Counted from the first letter of the stretch, positions 9,230 to 18,001 are shown. The stretch is DNA of 60,962 nt from Erythrobacter sp. SCN 62-14 (GCA_001724215.1 MEDW01000014.1:1-60962); one strand, 5' to 3'. The notes: generated from the sequence alone by a model not told the origin. A program made the numbers and translations.

Positions 9230-10397
9230 TCTGGCTGAGGCCGAATGGACCCGGCGCGAAGGGCTGGCGCGGCTTGCAGCGGCGCTCGGGCCTGCGAACA
9301 TCCGTTGGGTCGGCGGAGCGGTGCGCGATGGCTTGCTGGGCATGGCGGTGCATGATGTTGATTGCGCCACCCGGCTGAGACCCGATGAAGTGATCGCCGC
9401 CTGCCAGCGCGCCGACATCCGCACCGCACCGACAGGGATCGAACACGGCACCATCACGGCGATCCTTGCCGATGGACCGGTTGAGGTGACCACCTTGCGC
9501 CGCGATGTCGCCACCGATGGCCGGCGCGCCACCATCGCCTTTGCGCAGGATTGGCGCGAAGATGCCGCAAGGCGCGATTTCACCATCAATGCGCTTTATG
9601 CCGATCCGGCAACGCTTGAGGTGAGCGACTATTTCGGCGGGCTTGAAGATCTGGCAGCAAGGCGGGTGCGTTTCATCGGCCGGGCCGAAGACCGCATTGC
9701 CGAAGACCATTTGCGGATCCTGCGCTATTACCGCTTTCAGGCGCGCTTTGGCGCTGCACTGGATGATGCAGCGGAACACGCCTGCGCGGCGCTTGCCCAC
9801 ACCTTGAAGGGCCTCAGCCGCGAAAGGATTGCGGCAGAATTGCTGGCGTTGCTCGCCTTGCCTTCACCCCTGTCGACCTTGATGCGAATGCACCAGCACG
9901 GCGTTCTGGGCGTGATCCTGCCCGAAACGAGCTCTCATGAACTCATGGCGCTGGCCGGACTGATCGCGCATGAAGCCGCGCAAGGCGTCGACAGCGATCC
10001 TATCCGACGGCTCGCTGCGCTGCTTCCTGTCTCGCCGGAAACCGCCGATGTGGTCGCAGCGCGCTTGCGCCTGTCGAAAGCCCAGCGCGCTCGGTTGGTG
10101 AATGCGGCGGCGCGCCAGCCTGCCGACACCGCAAACCTGCACGCGCTGGCCTATGAAATCGGGATGCCCCACGCGCTTGACCGACTGCTGCTGCTTGGCG
10201 CGGACACGCAGGCCCTGCGCGAATGGCAATCGCCAGTTTTTCCTCTGAAAGGCGGCCAAATCGTTGCGCGCGGTGTGACGGCCGGGCCTGAGGTGGCGCG
10301 AATCCTCAAGGCCGTGGAGGCGCGCTGGGTCGCCGAAGGCTTTCCCGCAGATGAACGGATTGAGCAAATCCTGTCTGAAGAATTAACGAGTATCTAA
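9219..10397 (+). CDS. cca: CCA tRNA nucleotidyltransferase / poly(A) polymerase family
   Basis: A class II nucleotidyltransferase of about 392 residues. WVGGAVRDGLLGMAVHDVDCAT holds the GG motif and the catalytic DxD. RRDFTINALYAD and the YFGGLEDLAARRVRFIG segment, with its RILRYYRFQARF helix, complete the head and neck domains. It either adds CCA to tRNA 3' ends or polyadenylates RNA; sequence alone does not separate these, and I favour CCA addition. Start candidates are ATG 9219 (11-nt overlap with the NUDIX gene) and ATG 9204, which adds 5 residues. Neither has a strong ribosome-binding site, as expected for coupled translation. Confidence 0.9.
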   Translation: MLRDLAEAEWTRREGLARLAAALGPANIRWVGGAVRDGLLGMAVHDVDCATRLRPDEVIAACQRADIRTAPTGIEHGTITAILADGPVEVTTLRRDVATDGRRATIAFAQDWREDAARRDFTINALYADPATLEVSDYFGGLEDLAARRVRFIGRAEDRIAEDHLRILRYYRFQARFGAALDDAAEHACAALAHTLKGLSRERIAAELLALLALPSPLSTLMRMHQHGVLGVILPETSSHELMALAGLIAHEAAQGVDSDPIRRLAALLPVSPETADVVAARLRLSKAQRARLVNAAARQPADTANLHALAYEIGMPHALDRLLLLGADTQALREWQSPVFPLKGGQIVARGVTAGPEVARILKAVEARWVAEGFPADERIEQILSEELTSI

Positions 10398-10622
10398 AGG
10401 CCGGGACAGGCCGTTTGTCTGACGGGACAAGTCACGCGTGGCGACCTTGCCAAGCGCGTAATCATTCGTCTAACTTCTAATCATCGACGGACAGGAAGAC
10501 CCCTCTATCTGAAAGTCGAAAAATTGGTCAGAAACCTCGCGAATATTTAAATTCTGGCCGTGAAGTGATCTTTATTTTCACTTCATTAAACGTGACGAAG
10601 TTCATTTCGAAAGGATTTGAAA

Positions 10623-10820
10623 ATGAAGACCCTGAAAATCGCCCTGATTTCGACCGCTTTTGCTTTTGCTCCGGCTGCCTATGCTCAGGTTGTCGACCAG
10701 CCGGTTGAAACCGAAGAACAGGCTCCGGAAACCACTCAGGAAGTCGAAGCCGGTGACAGCGAGCAGAGCGCTCCCGAAACCACTTCGGATGAGGCCTACA
10801 GCGAGCCGATGAGCCTGTAA
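10623..10820 (+). CDS. Small acidic secreted protein, unknown function
   Basis: 65 residues: a Sec signal peptide (MKTLKIALISTAFAFAPAAY, cleaved near AYAQ) and a short, highly acidic tail rich in Glu, Pro, Thr and Gln (EEQAPETTQEVEAGDSEQ). AAGGA lies 8 nt before the ATG. The signal peptide is nearly the same as that of the next gene (MKFLKIALAATALATAPTAFAQ), suggesting duplication. No fold is recognisable, and the mature part is probably disordered. In the 225-bp gap upstream, the only pattern noticed is TAATCAT repeated twice near 10459-10484. Confidence 0.6.
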   Translation: MKTLKIALISTAFAFAPAAYAQVVDQPVETEEQAPETTQEVEAGDSEQSAPETTSDEAYSEPMSL

Positions 10821-10838
10821 GCTTTTCCGCCAGGTTTG

Positions 10839-10871
10839 GGCCCCGCCGATCACCCCCCGATCGGCGGGGCC
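10839..10871 (+). terminator. GC-rich hairpin between the two small secreted genes
   Basis: GGCCCCGCCGAT (10839-10850) pairs perfectly with ATCGGCGGGGCC (10860-10871) around a C-rich 9-nt loop. No T-tract follows, so it may be a partial terminator or a 3'-end stabiliser rather than a full stop. It sits 19 nt past the stop of the acidic protein. Confidence 0.5.
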
Positions 10872-10905
10872 GCCTTGCACCATCAACCCAAGGAGATTTA
10901 ACCCC

Positions 10906-11466
10906 ATGAAATTTCTTAAGATTGCCCTTGCCGCCACAGCGCTGGCCACCGCCCCGACCGCTTTTGCGCAAGATGCAGCCCCAGCTGAAGCCGCCAGCAG
11001 CGCGCTGGCCGTCGGCGCCACAGTGATGGGCAATGATGGCAATCCGGTGGGAACGATTGAGGCGATCTCCGGCGAGGTGGTCGTGATCAACACCGGCAAG
11101 CACAAGGCTCCTGTGCCCGCAGCTGCCATTGGCACGGGCGAGGCCGGGCTGAGTGTCAACATCACACAGGCCCAGCTTGACGAAATGATGGCCGCACAGC
11201 TCGCTGAAGCGCAAGCGCGCCGCGACGCTGCCCTCGTGGCCGGCGCTGAAGCGCTGACCCCCAATGGCAATCCGGCCGGAACCATCGTTAGCGCGGATCT
11301 TGCTGCCGATGCGATCATCTTTGAAGGCCCGACTGGCCGCGTTGCGATGAAGAAAGAGCATTTTGCGGTCGATGGGGACAAGCTGGTGGTGCTGTTCACC
11401 CGCGCAGACATTGAATCGGCCGCCGCCGCAGCAGCTGACGCTGCCGGCACGGGTGCACCCAACTGA
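10906..11466 (+). CDS. Secreted protein with two PRC-barrel-like repeats
   Basis: 186 residues with a cleavable signal peptide (cleavage after AFAQ). The mature part holds two similar halves. The first is VGATVMGNDGNPVGTIEAI, followed by VVVINTGKHKAPVPAAAI. The second is ALTPNGNPAGTIVSADL, followed by IIFEGPTGRVAMKKEHFAV. Each follows the PRC-barrel layout: G-x-x-V-x-(D/N)-x-x-G-x-P-x-G-x-(V/I), then a short sheet region. An Ala-rich helix joins them and another ends the protein. PRC barrels in envelope proteins often mediate protein or ligand contacts; no specific role is known. AAGGAG is placed 8-9 nt before the ATG, and a clear terminator follows. Confidence 0.75.
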   Translation: MKFLKIALAATALATAPTAFAQDAAPAEAASSALAVGATVMGNDGNPVGTIEAISGEVVVINTGKHKAPVPAAAIGTGEAGLSVNITQAQLDEMMAAQLAEAQARRDAALVAGAEALTPNGNPAGTIVSADLAADAIIFEGPTGRVAMKKEHFAVDGDKLVVLFTRADIESAAAAAADAAGTGAPN

Positions 11467-11489
11467 GTTTTCCGGTAAAGCACAAGCAG

Positions 11490-11524
11490 GGGTCGTCAGC
11501 GCATAGGCGTTGGCGGCCCTTTTT
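11490..11524 (+). terminator. Rho-independent terminator after the PRC-like gene
   Basis: GGGTCGTCAGCGC (11490-11502) pairs along all 13 positions with GCGTTGGCGGCCC (11507-11519), using four G-T wobbles. The loop is ATAG, followed by TTTTT (11520-11524). It lies 23 nt after the stop. Confidence 0.88.
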
Positions 11525-11540
11525 ACGCCAAAATGACAAA

Positions 11541-11621
11541 GCGGTAGGGCGGCATACCCGCGCTCATGCAGCGCAGCGGTAGCGCGGCCTACACGCGCTC
11601 ATGCAGCGCAACGGTAGAGCG
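11541..11621. repeat. 35-bp tandem repeat array A
   Basis: Two full 35-bp units (11541-11575 and 11576-11610) and a partial third (11611-11621). Each begins with GCGGTAG plus a GCG/GGCG run and ends in CGCGCTCATGCAGCGCA, so the 23-mer from 11560 recurs at 11595 with one mismatch. It lies between the terminator of the PRC-like gene and the end of parC, outside coding sequence. Units resemble the reverse complement of the array at 17847-17945, which has the same period. Confidence 0.85.
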
Positions 11622-11629
11622 CTAATTCC

Positions 11630-13924
11630 TCAATCAAATCGGCCCGACTTGGGGAAGCCCTGCGGCGGCATCCGACCCGCTCCCCCGCGCGCGACCTTCC
11701 ACAGGCCGATTTCCGTCTCGGTCCGGGTGCGCTCGCCGCTGCCGCCCATCTGCCAGGAGAGGCCATCGGCAAGGGTAAAGGTGATTGCATCCGACAGCCC
11801 GCCGTCGCGGTAACGTTGCAGCGTCACGCCCTGCCCTCGGCTCATCACCGGGAGCTCTTCCAAGTTGAACACCACCAGCTTGCGGTTGTCCCCGACACAG
11901 GCGATGTGATCGTGGGCGGGCGCAATCTCGCGCACCACGCGCAAGGCCGCGCCATCCTTGAGGTTCACCACTTGGCGGCCTTTGCGGGTTTCAGCGAGGA
12001 GTTCATCCATTTCCGCGACAAAGCCCTTGCCAATGCTGGAGGCGAGCAGGAGCCGCGCGCCCGCTTTGTAAACCAGCATCGCGGCAATTCCGGCATCGGT
12101 CTCAAGATCAATCATGGTGCGCACCGGCTCACCAAAGCCGCGCGCGCCGGGCAGCTTGTCGCACCCCAGCGTGAAGAACCGGCCATTATCCGCCACCAGC
12201 AGCAGTTTATCCGTGGTCTGCGCGTGGAGGATGAAGGCCAGCGCATCGCCTTCCTTGTATTTGAACTCCTGATCGAGCGGGACGTGGCCCTTGGCGGCCC
12301 TAATCCAGCCCTTCTGGCTGAGGATCACAGTCACCGGCTCTTTCTCGATCATCGCGTCCATGCTGAATTCCACGGCTGGCGCGGCCTCGGCAATCAGCGT
12401 GCGGCGACGGCCCAGCGGCGTGTCTTCGGCGTAGTGCTTGCGCAATTCGCGCAGGTCGCGCTTCAACCTTGTGCGCTGGCGGGCGGGGCTACCCAGCAGG
12501 GCTTCCAGTTCCGCCTGTTCGGCGAGCAGCGCATCCTGTTCGCGTTTCAGCTCCATTTCCTCAAGCTTGCGCAAAGAGCGCAGCCGCATGTTGAGGATCG
12601 CCTCGGCCTGGCGGTCGGTGAGGTCAAACTCCGCCATCATCACCGGCTTAGGCTCATCCTCGGTGCGGATGATTTCGATCACCCGGTCAAGATTGAGGAA
12701 AGCGATGATGTAGCCGCGCACCAGTTCGAGCCGCGCCGCGATCTTGTCCAAGCGGTGCTGCGCGCGGCGTTGCAGGATGTCGATTTGGGCGGCTGTCCAA
12801 TTATCAAGCAGCTCTTTCAGCCCCATCACCATCGGGGTGCGGGTGGCGTCGAGCACGTTCATATTGAGGCTGAAACGCACCTCAAGGTCGGTCAGCTTGT
12901 AGAGGCTCTCCTTGAGCAGCTCCGGGTCGACATTGCGGCTTTTGGGCACGAGCACAATGCGGATTTGCTCGTCGCTTTCATCGCGCACATCTTCCAAAAT
13001 CGGCAACTTGCGATCAGCAATCGCCTGCGCGATCTGTTCAATGAGCTTGCCCTTGGCGACCTGATAGGGGATTTCGGAAATCACCAGCTGCCACTGGCCG
13101 CCGCCCAAACGTTCGATGCCCGCCGCCGCATCATCAGGATTGCTGGCCTCAGGCGCATGAAAGCGGCCCCGCAGGCGGAAGCTCCCGCGCCCGGTGCGAT
13201 AGGCCTCGGATATGGCGGCAGGGCTATCCACCACCTGTCCGCCAGTGGGGAAATCCGGGCCGCGAAACAGCTCCATCAGCCGTTCATGCTCAACATGGGG
13301 ATTGTCGATCAGCTCCAGCGTGGCATCGATAATCTCTGCGACATTATGGCTGGGAATGCTGGTCGCCATGCCCACTGCAATGCCGCTCGCCCCGTTCGCC
13401 AGCAGATTGGGGAACAGCCCCGGCATCAATTCGGGCTCTTCCTCCTCGCCATTATAGGTGGGGATGAAATCGACTGTTCCTGCGTCGAGCCCGTCCATCA
13501 ATTGCATCGCCGTCAGCGTCAGGCGGGCCTCGGTGTAGCGATAGGCCGCGGCATTATCGCCATCGACATTGCCAAAATTGCCTTGCCCTTCGACCAGCGG
13601 ATAGCGCAGCGAAAAATCCTGCGCGAGACGCACCATCGCATCATAGGCGGCGGTGTCACCATGGGGGTGATATTTACCGATCACCTCGCCCACCACGCGG
13701 GCCGATTTCTTGAAGGTGCTCGCGGGATCAAGCTTCAACTGGCGCATCGTCCACAGCAGGCGGCGATGCACAGGCTTTAGCCCATCACGCAGATCAGGCA
13801 GCGAGCGCGCGGTGATGGTCGACAGCGCATAGACGAGGTAACGCTCGGACAGCGCTGCATCAAACGGCGCATCCACGATTGCGTCAAAGGGATCGGAATC
13901 AGCGGGAAGATCGGTCTCGGCCAT
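11630..13924 (-). CDS. parC: DNA topoisomerase IV subunit A
   Basis: A 764-residue type IIA topoisomerase breakage-reunion subunit that decatenates daughter chromosomes with ParE. The N-terminal catalytic region has [19 protein letters not shown], the quinolone-resistance loop [11 protein letters not shown] (Thr91 and Asp95 at the usual Ser/Asp-Glu positions) and the active-site tyrosine in AYRYTEARL (Tyr130). A coiled tower ([20 protein letters not shown]) and a short C-terminal beta-propeller region follow. Overall length and the short C-terminal domain fit ParC rather than GyrA. The start is ATG 13924. The long plus-strand frame across it is a shadow. Confidence 0.95.
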   Translation of the reverse strand: MAETDLPADSDPFDAIVDAPFDAALSERYLVYALSTITARSLPDLRDGLKPVHRRLLWTMRQLKLDPASTFKKSARVVGEVIGKYHPHGDTAAYDAMVRLAQDFSLRYPLVEGQGNFGNVDGDNAAAYRYTEARLTLTAMQLMDGLDAGTVDFIPTYNGEEEEPELMPGLFPNLLANGASGIAVGMATSIPSHNVAEIIDATLELIDNPHVEHERLMELFRGPDFPTGGQVVDSPAAISEAYRTGRGSFRLRGRFHAPEASNPDDAAAGIERLGGGQWQLVISEIPYQVAKGKLIEQIAQAIADRKLPILEDVRDESDEQIRIVLVPKSRNVDPELLKESLYKLTDLEVRFSLNMNVLDATRTPMVMGLKELLDNWTAAQIDILQRRAQHRLDKIAARLELVRGYIIAFLNLDRVIEIIRTEDEPKPVMMAEFDLTDRQAEAILNMRLRSLRKLEEMELKREQDALLAEQAELEALLGSPARQRTRLKRDLRELRKHYAEDTPLGRRRTLIAEAAPAVEFSMDAMIEKEPVTVILSQKGWIRAAKGHVPLDQEFKYKEGDALAFILHAQTTDKLLLVADNGRFFTLGCDKLPGARGFGEPVRTMIDLETDAGIAAMLVYKAGARLLLASSIGKGFVAEMDELLAETRKGRQVVNLKDGAALRVVREIAPAHDHIACVGDNRKLVVFNLEELPVMSRGQGVTLQRYRDGGLSDAITFTLADGLSWQMGGSGERTRTETEIGLWKVARGGAGRMPPQGFPKSGRFD

Positions 13925-13988
13925 CCCCCTTGTCTAGCAAGCGAGCGCGGCACGAGGGAGAGGGGTTTCCACAGGGTTGACGCGCTGG

Positions 13989-14399
13989 TTAGCGCGCCCG
14001 GGTGATCGCTTGCGCCAGTTCGCCCAGATTACAGGTTTGAATTTCGTCACAACGCCCACCGAGATGAAGAAACCGCGGGCTTGCCTCGCCCAGCCGCATC
14101 ACCACTTCGGCGCTGCCCCCTCCTGCCACTGCCTGGGCATTGCGATCGAGCGGAACGGCAAAAAGGTGCGCCGAGGCAGCAGCAAAGCTGGGAGCATCGC
14201 CAACATAAAGGCCGAATTGCTCGCCGCGCCAAGCAAGCTGGTAGAGCGTGAAGTCGGCCGGCCGCTCGCGGCCCACAATCACCACATCAGCCGGCAGACA
14301 GAACCCCTCCATACATTGCTGGTCCTCGGCGTCGTTGCATCCGGCAATTGCCGCAAGGCTGGCGATCAAGGCCAACGCCCGCTTACATCCGGCGCGCAT
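13989..14399 (-). CDS. Small lipoprotein, unknown function
   Basis: 136 residues beginning at ATG 14399, with GGGGGAAAG about 5 nt upstream. The N-terminus MRAGCKRALALIASLAAIAGC is a lipoprotein signal peptide with lipobox AIAGC. The mature part has further cysteines (QQCMEGFC, GRCDEIQTCNLGEL) that could form disulfides. No family recognised. It overlaps the end of the ferredoxin gene by 17 bp and is the last gene of the desulfurase-ferredoxin operon, so it is probably co-expressed. Confidence 0.7.
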   Translation of the reverse strand: MRAGCKRALALIASLAAIAGCNDAEDQQCMEGFCLPADVVIVGRERPADFTLYQLAWRGEQFGLYVGDAPSFAAASAHLFAVPLDRNAQAVAGGGSAEVVMRLGEASPRFLHLGGRCDEIQTCNLGELAQAITRAR

Positions 14400-14718
14400 C
14401 GTGACTTTCCCCCGGCACGCTGACTTTGAGCCCGTCCATTTCGGCCGTGAGATCGATCTGACACGACAGGCGCGATGTGCGGCGCGCACCGGCAGCGAAA
14501 TCAAGCATATCCTCCTCCTCCTCGCTTGCCGGCGGAAGGCGATCAAACCACTCGGCGGCCACGATCACATGGCAGGTGGAGCAGGCCATCTGCCCCTCGC
14601 AGGTGCCTTCGAGCGGAAGGCCTGCCGCTTGCCCCACGCGCAGCAGATTATCCCCCGGCTCAGCGCTGGCCTCGATTGCCCGCCCGCGCGGGTCGATAAA
14701 GGTGATGGTGAGGCTCAT
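14383..14718 (-). CDS. 2Fe-2S ferredoxin (ISC/adrenodoxin type)
   Basis: 111 residues, cytosolic electron carrier. The cluster ligands are visible as C-x5-C-x2-C in EGTCEGQMACSTCHV, plus the distal Cys in RLSCQIDLT. That is the vertebrate-type/ISC ferredoxin pattern. The N-terminal ITFIDPRGRAIEASAEPGDNLL matches this family. It overlaps the upstream cysteine desulfurase by 4 bp (ATGA), which supports a role in supplying electrons for Fe-S cluster assembly. Confidence 0.93.
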   Translation of the reverse strand: MSLTITFIDPRGRAIEASAEPGDNLLRVGQAAGLPLEGTCEGQMACSTCHVIVAAEWFDRLPPASEEEEDMLDFAAGARRTSRLSCQIDLTAEMDGLKVSVPGESHDARRM

Positions 14719-15809
14719 GGCATTTGCTCCTCGGCGGCCTGATTGATTGCAGCAGCGGCGGTTTCGAGTTCGCCCATAGTGGTATAGCGGCCAAAGCCCA
14801 AACGGATCGAGGATTTGGCCTCGGCATTGCTGAGGCCAAGCGCGCGCAGGACATGACTGGGGCGACCCGATCCGCTGGCGCAGGCACTTCCCGCCGAGAA
14901 CATGACCTGGCGGCAATCGCTCATCAACCGGGAGACATCGAGGCCATCCTTGCAGATGTTGAGGTTGCCGGGCCAGCGGTGTTCAAGATTGCCATTGACC
15001 TGCCATCCCGCGAACAATTCGCGGGCACGTGTGGCCAAGGCGGAGACATGCGCGGCGTCTTCTGCCATGCGTTCCCTTGCCACGCGCGCTGCCGCGCCAA
15101 AACCTGCGCACAAGGCGGGCGATAATGTGCCCGAACGAAGCCCGCCCTCCTGCCCGCCACCGAGCAACAGCGGCGCAAGCTCCACGCCGGCGCGCACCCA
15201 CAGCGCGCCAATGCCCTTGGGGCCGTGGATCTTGTGCGCGGATATGGCGATCATGTCGGCATTATCGGGGAGCGCGATGCGCCCATAGGCCTGCACCGCA
15301 TCAACCAGCACCAGCGCGCCTGCCTGATGCGCGGCGGCGGCGATGGCTTCGAGCGGGTGGATCACGCCAATCTCATTATTCACCGCCATCGCGGCGACGA
15401 CGCCGGTTTGGAGCGTAAGTGCTGCTTCCAGCGCCGCCAGATCGGCCCGCCCATCGGACAGGACCGGGAGCACCTCAAACCCTCGCCCCTCAGCCTCCAC
15501 TGCGCCCGCACAATCCAGCACGGCAGCGTGTTCGGTAGCAAAGGTCAGCGCATCGCCCCGGCATCCACGCAAGGCGAGATTGAGCGCCTCGGTCGCACCG
15601 CTCGTAAAGATCACCTGCCCACCTGCGGGCAACAAAGCTGCAATCTCCTCGCGGGCGGCCTCGATTGCAGCGGCTGCCATCCGGCCCATACGGTGGGCTG
15701 AATGAGGATTGCCAAAATTGCCATCCTCCGGCCCACCCAGCCAGCGCAGCATCGCCTCACGCGCTTCCGGCGCAAGCGGCGTGGTCGCCTGATAATCGAG
15801 GTAGATCAT
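14715..15809 (-). CDS. Cysteine desulfurase (NifS/IscS-like)
   Basis: 364 residues from ATG 15809 (MIYLDYQATTPLAPEAREAML). A PLP fold-type I enzyme that removes sulfur from cysteine as a protein-bound persulfide. Seen: FTSGATEALNLAL, the PLP-binding lysine in ISAHKIHGPKGIGALW, LLLGGGQEGGLRSGT, and the C-terminal mobile cysteine loop MFSAGSACASGSGRPSHVL. The frame is open further upstream, but that part runs through the palindrome cluster and is not conserved. Together with a second desulfurase upstream and a ferredoxin downstream it forms an Fe-S supply operon. No scaffold gene (IscU/SufU) lies in the window. Confidence 0.92.
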   Translation of the reverse strand: MIYLDYQATTPLAPEAREAMLRWLGGPEDGNFGNPHSAHRMGRMAAAAIEAAREEIAALLPAGGQVIFTSGATEALNLALRGCRGDALTFATEHAAVLDCAGAVEAEGRGFEVLPVLSDGRADLAALEAALTLQTGVVAAMAVNNEIGVIHPLEAIAAAAHQAGALVLVDAVQAYGRIALPDNADMIAISAHKIHGPKGIGALWVRAGVELAPLLLGGGQEGGLRSGTLSPALCAGFGAAARVARERMAEDAAHVSALATRARELFAGWQVNGNLEHRWPGNLNICKDGLDVSRLMSDCRQVMFSAGSACASGSGRPSHVLRALGLSNAEAKSSIRLGFGRYTTMGELETAAAAINQAAEEQMP

Positions 15810-15843
15810 GAGATTGCTTTCCCTGAGGGAAGGAGAGCACCCC

Positions 15844-15980
15844 GGCCCGCCGCAGGACGGGCCACAAGGGCGACTGCCCGCCCGCAGGCGCCCGGAGCGT
15901 AGCGGAGGAACAGCGCCGAGGACTGCACGCCGGATGGCGTGCAGCACACAAGAAAGCGGGGCCCCGGATCGAGTCCGGGG
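15844..15980. repeat. Compound palindrome cluster between the two desulfurase genes
   Basis: Consecutive perfect stems are packed into about 140 bp: GGCCCG/CGGGCC (15844-15863), CTGCACGCC/GGCGTGCAG around GGAT (15923-15944), and CCCCGGA/TCCGGGG around TCGAG (15962-15980). A GC-rich inverted region lies near 15866-15891. The last stem, followed by GACGGTGACGA, belongs to the same repeat family as 29713-29731. It occupies the 184-bp gap and replaces any obvious promoter for the downstream desulfurase. Confidence 0.7.
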
Positions 15981-15993
15981 AGACGGTGACGAA

Positions 15994-16983
15994 CTAGCAT
16001 AGTGAAGCCCAAGCCTTGCTGAACCGCTCCAACTCCTCAGCTGTCGTTGACCACCCCAAGCTCACGCGGATGGTGCGCGCCGCCACATCATCGGCCACGC
16101 CAAAGGCATCAAGCACGCGGCTTTTCTTCAATGTGCCTGAAGAGCACGCGCTGCCTGCCGACACCGCAAAGCCTTGCGCATCCAGCCGGATCAGCAGCGC
16201 CTGCGCGCTGATGGTGGGGTGAGTGAGCGCAAAAATATAGTCGACCTGATCGCCAATCGAGAGGCGATGCTCCTCCACGCGGGCGGCGAAGGCCGCGCGT
16301 TCCTGCGGCGTTGTTGCCCAGCCGCCCGCCTCCAGCGCCGCTGCCATGCCGAGCGCGCCGGGCAAGTTCTCCGTGCCCTGCCGATAGCCACGCTCATGCC
16401 CGCCCATTGGCTCGAGCAAGTTGAAATCGCGCACCAGTAATGCGCCAATGCCAATCGGTCCGCCGAATTTATGCGCGCCAAGCGCAATCATATCCGCATC
16501 GGGCAGCGGCAGCTTGCCCGCGCTCTGCGCGCAGTCCGACAGCAGCAGCGCGCCCGCCTCGCGGATGGTCGCGGCCGTATTGCTTACCGGATTGATCGTG
16601 CCGGTTTCCGAATTAACATGCTGCACGGCAATCAGCGTATCGGCGCCAATCGCTTCCTCACCGGTGAAGACCTCGGCATTGGGCGCGGCGCGAAACACCG
16701 CGTCGTGCTCGACCGCGCTCACGATCCGGCGGCTGACCTTGGCGCGGCCCAGCGCAATCGACAAAGCCTCGCTCGCGCCGCTCGTGAAGATCACCTCACC
16801 CGGCCAGCCCAGCGCGCCTTTGATCCTTTCGCGCGCGTCTTCGAGCGCGGCACGCGCGCGGCGGCCTTCGGCGTGGGGGCTCGATGGGTTGGCCCACAGG
16901 GCAAAGCCTGCCTCCATCGCGGCGCGCGCTTCGGGGCGCAGCGGCGAAGTCGCCGCGTGATCGAGATAGAGGCGCTCAGCCAT
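15994..16983 (-). CDS. Second cysteine desulfurase (class V aminotransferase family)
   Basis: 329 residues, clearly diverged from its neighbour but with the same architecture: LYLDHAATSPLRPEARAAM, FTSGASEALSIAL, the PLP lysine in IALGAHKFGGPIGIGALLV, GGHERGYRQGTENLPG, and a C-terminal VSAGSACSSGTLKKSRVL cysteine loop. It is shorter than most IscS proteins (about 400). Lys and Cys are both kept, so it should be active. The start ATG 16983 is well placed. The divergent alpha/beta hydrolase promoter lies just upstream. Confidence 0.9.
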   Translation of the reverse strand: MAERLYLDHAATSPLRPEARAAMEAGFALWANPSSPHAEGRRARAALEDARERIKGALGWPGEVIFTSGASEALSIALGRAKVSRRIVSAVEHDAVFRAAPNAEVFTGEEAIGADTLIAVQHVNSETGTINPVSNTAATIREAGALLLSDCAQSAGKLPLPDADMIALGAHKFGGPIGIGALLVRDFNLLEPMGGHERGYRQGTENLPGALGMAAALEAGGWATTPQERAAFAARVEEHRLSIGDQVDYIFALTHPTISAQALLIRLDAQGFAVSAGSACSSGTLKKSRVLDAFGVADDVAARTIRVSLGWSTTAEELERFSKAWASLC

Positions 16984-17020
16984 GCTGTTTGCCCGCTCTT
17001 ACGCTTTGCTCGACAAAAAA

Positions 17021-17048
17021 TTGCGAAATCTGCATCACGCCTTATATA
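17021..17048 (+). promoter_or_regulatory. Putative sigma-70-type promoter of the alpha/beta hydrolase
   Basis: TTGCGA (17021-17026), a 16-bp spacer and TATATA (17043-17048), 65 nt before the ATG at 17113. This is a local AT-rich patch in GC-rich sequence, between two divergent genes. It is the best -35/-10 pair seen there; it has no experimental support. Confidence 0.45.
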
Positions 17049-17112
17049 TAAAGCCCCCTTTCCCGCCCGCCACCCGGCTCAGCGCGGTTCCACTTATTTA
17101 CAAAGGTTCGCG

Positions 17113-17769
17113 ATGCCGTCTGTCATCTTCCCCGGCCCCGAAGGCCGTCTTGAAGGCCGCTTTTCTCCCCCGCCGCGTCCGCGCGCTCCGGTGGCGATGA
17201 TTCTCCACCCCCACCCGGAAGGCGGGGGCACAATGAACGACCGGATCGTGCAGCGGCTCTACAAGACTTTCGCCGATCGCGGCTTTGCGACGCTGCGTTT
17301 CAACTTCCGCGGTGTCGGCCGCAGCCAAGGCTCTTTCGATTCGGGCGTGGGCGAGTTGTCCGATGCGGCAAGCGCGCTTGACTGGGTCCAGTCAATCCAC
17401 CCCGAGGCGCAAAGCACATGGATTGCAGGCTATTCGTTCGGCGCGCTCATTGGCATGCAATTGCTGATGCGCCGCCCGGAAGTGCGCGGCTTCATCTCGG
17501 TTGCCCCGCCTGCCAACATGTATGATTTTTCATTCCTTGCACCTTGCCCCGCGAGCGGGCTGTTCGTGCAGGGCGCCGCTGACACTGTGGTGCAGCCGGG
17601 TGCGGTGCAAAAGTTGGTCGACAAGCTGCGCACACAAAAGCACATCACCATTCACCACGAGGAAATCCCGCGCGCCAATCACTTCTTCGAGAACGAACTC
17701 GATGATCTGATGGGCGCGGTCGACAATTACCTCGATTTCCGCCTCTCACCGGATTGCCCGATCAAATAG
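17113..17769 (+). CDS. Alpha/beta hydrolase (dienelactone-hydrolase-like)
   Basis: 218 residues, cytosolic. MILHPHPEGGGTMNDRIVQRLYKTF and ATLRFNFRGVGRSQGSFDSG are typical of the YheT/COG2945 group of small alpha/beta hydrolases. The nucleophile elbow is AGYSFGALIG (Ser), the acid is likely in GAADTVVQPG (Asp), and the catalytic His is in PRANHFFENEL. Substrate unknown. As I recall, these genes often sit beside cysteine desulfurases in sphingomonads, as here (divergent, 129-bp gap). Confidence 0.88.
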   Translation: MPSVIFPGPEGRLEGRFSPPPRPRAPVAMILHPHPEGGGTMNDRIVQRLYKTFADRGFATLRFNFRGVGRSQGSFDSGVGELSDAASALDWVQSIHPEAQSTWIAGYSFGALIGMQLLMRRPEVRGFISVAPPANMYDFSFLAPCPASGLFVQGAADTVVQPGAVQKLVDKLRTQKHITIHHEEIPRANHFFENELDDLMGAVDNYLDFRLSPDCPIK

Positions 17770-17846
17770 GCTGTGCGCCGTTAGGCATGCCATCCTTGCC
17801 GCCGTTTCGCGCGTGCGGTGCGAGCGGCTGGTGGTGTGTGTATTTT

Positions 17847-17945
17847 TCGCCCTACCGCGTCGCTGCTTTAGGGTGCTCTGGTCGCCCTACCGCGTCGCTG
17901 CTTGAGAGTGCTCTCGTCGCCCTACCGCATCGCTGCTTTAGGGCA
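17847..17945. repeat. 35-bp tandem repeat array B
   Basis: Units start at 17847, 17882 and 17917 (period exactly 35), the third incomplete. Each opens with TCGCCCTACCGCGTCGCTGC (CATCGCTGC in the third) and then has a more variable tail, such as TTTAGGGTGCTCTGG or TTGAGAGTGCTCTCG. Read on the minus strand it gives GCAGCG-NN-CGGTAGGGCG junctions that match array A at 11541-11621. It lies in the 232-bp gap between the alpha/beta hydrolase and the small membrane protein, and no gene is seen in it. Confidence 0.88.
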
Positions 17946-18001
17946 GGGGTGCACCTGGGGCACGTCCGGCGGCGAGCCGTTTGTTATTTGAAAGAGCCCG
18001 A

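Noticed and set aside
11816..13780. Plus-strand open frame of 654 codons across parC
   Set aside because: Antisense shadow of a well-supported parC; no domain, low-quality composition, no ribosome-binding site.
11541..17945. 35-bp arrays as CRISPR
   Set aside because: Units are nearly identical with only 16-bp variable middles, two to three copies, and no cas genes.
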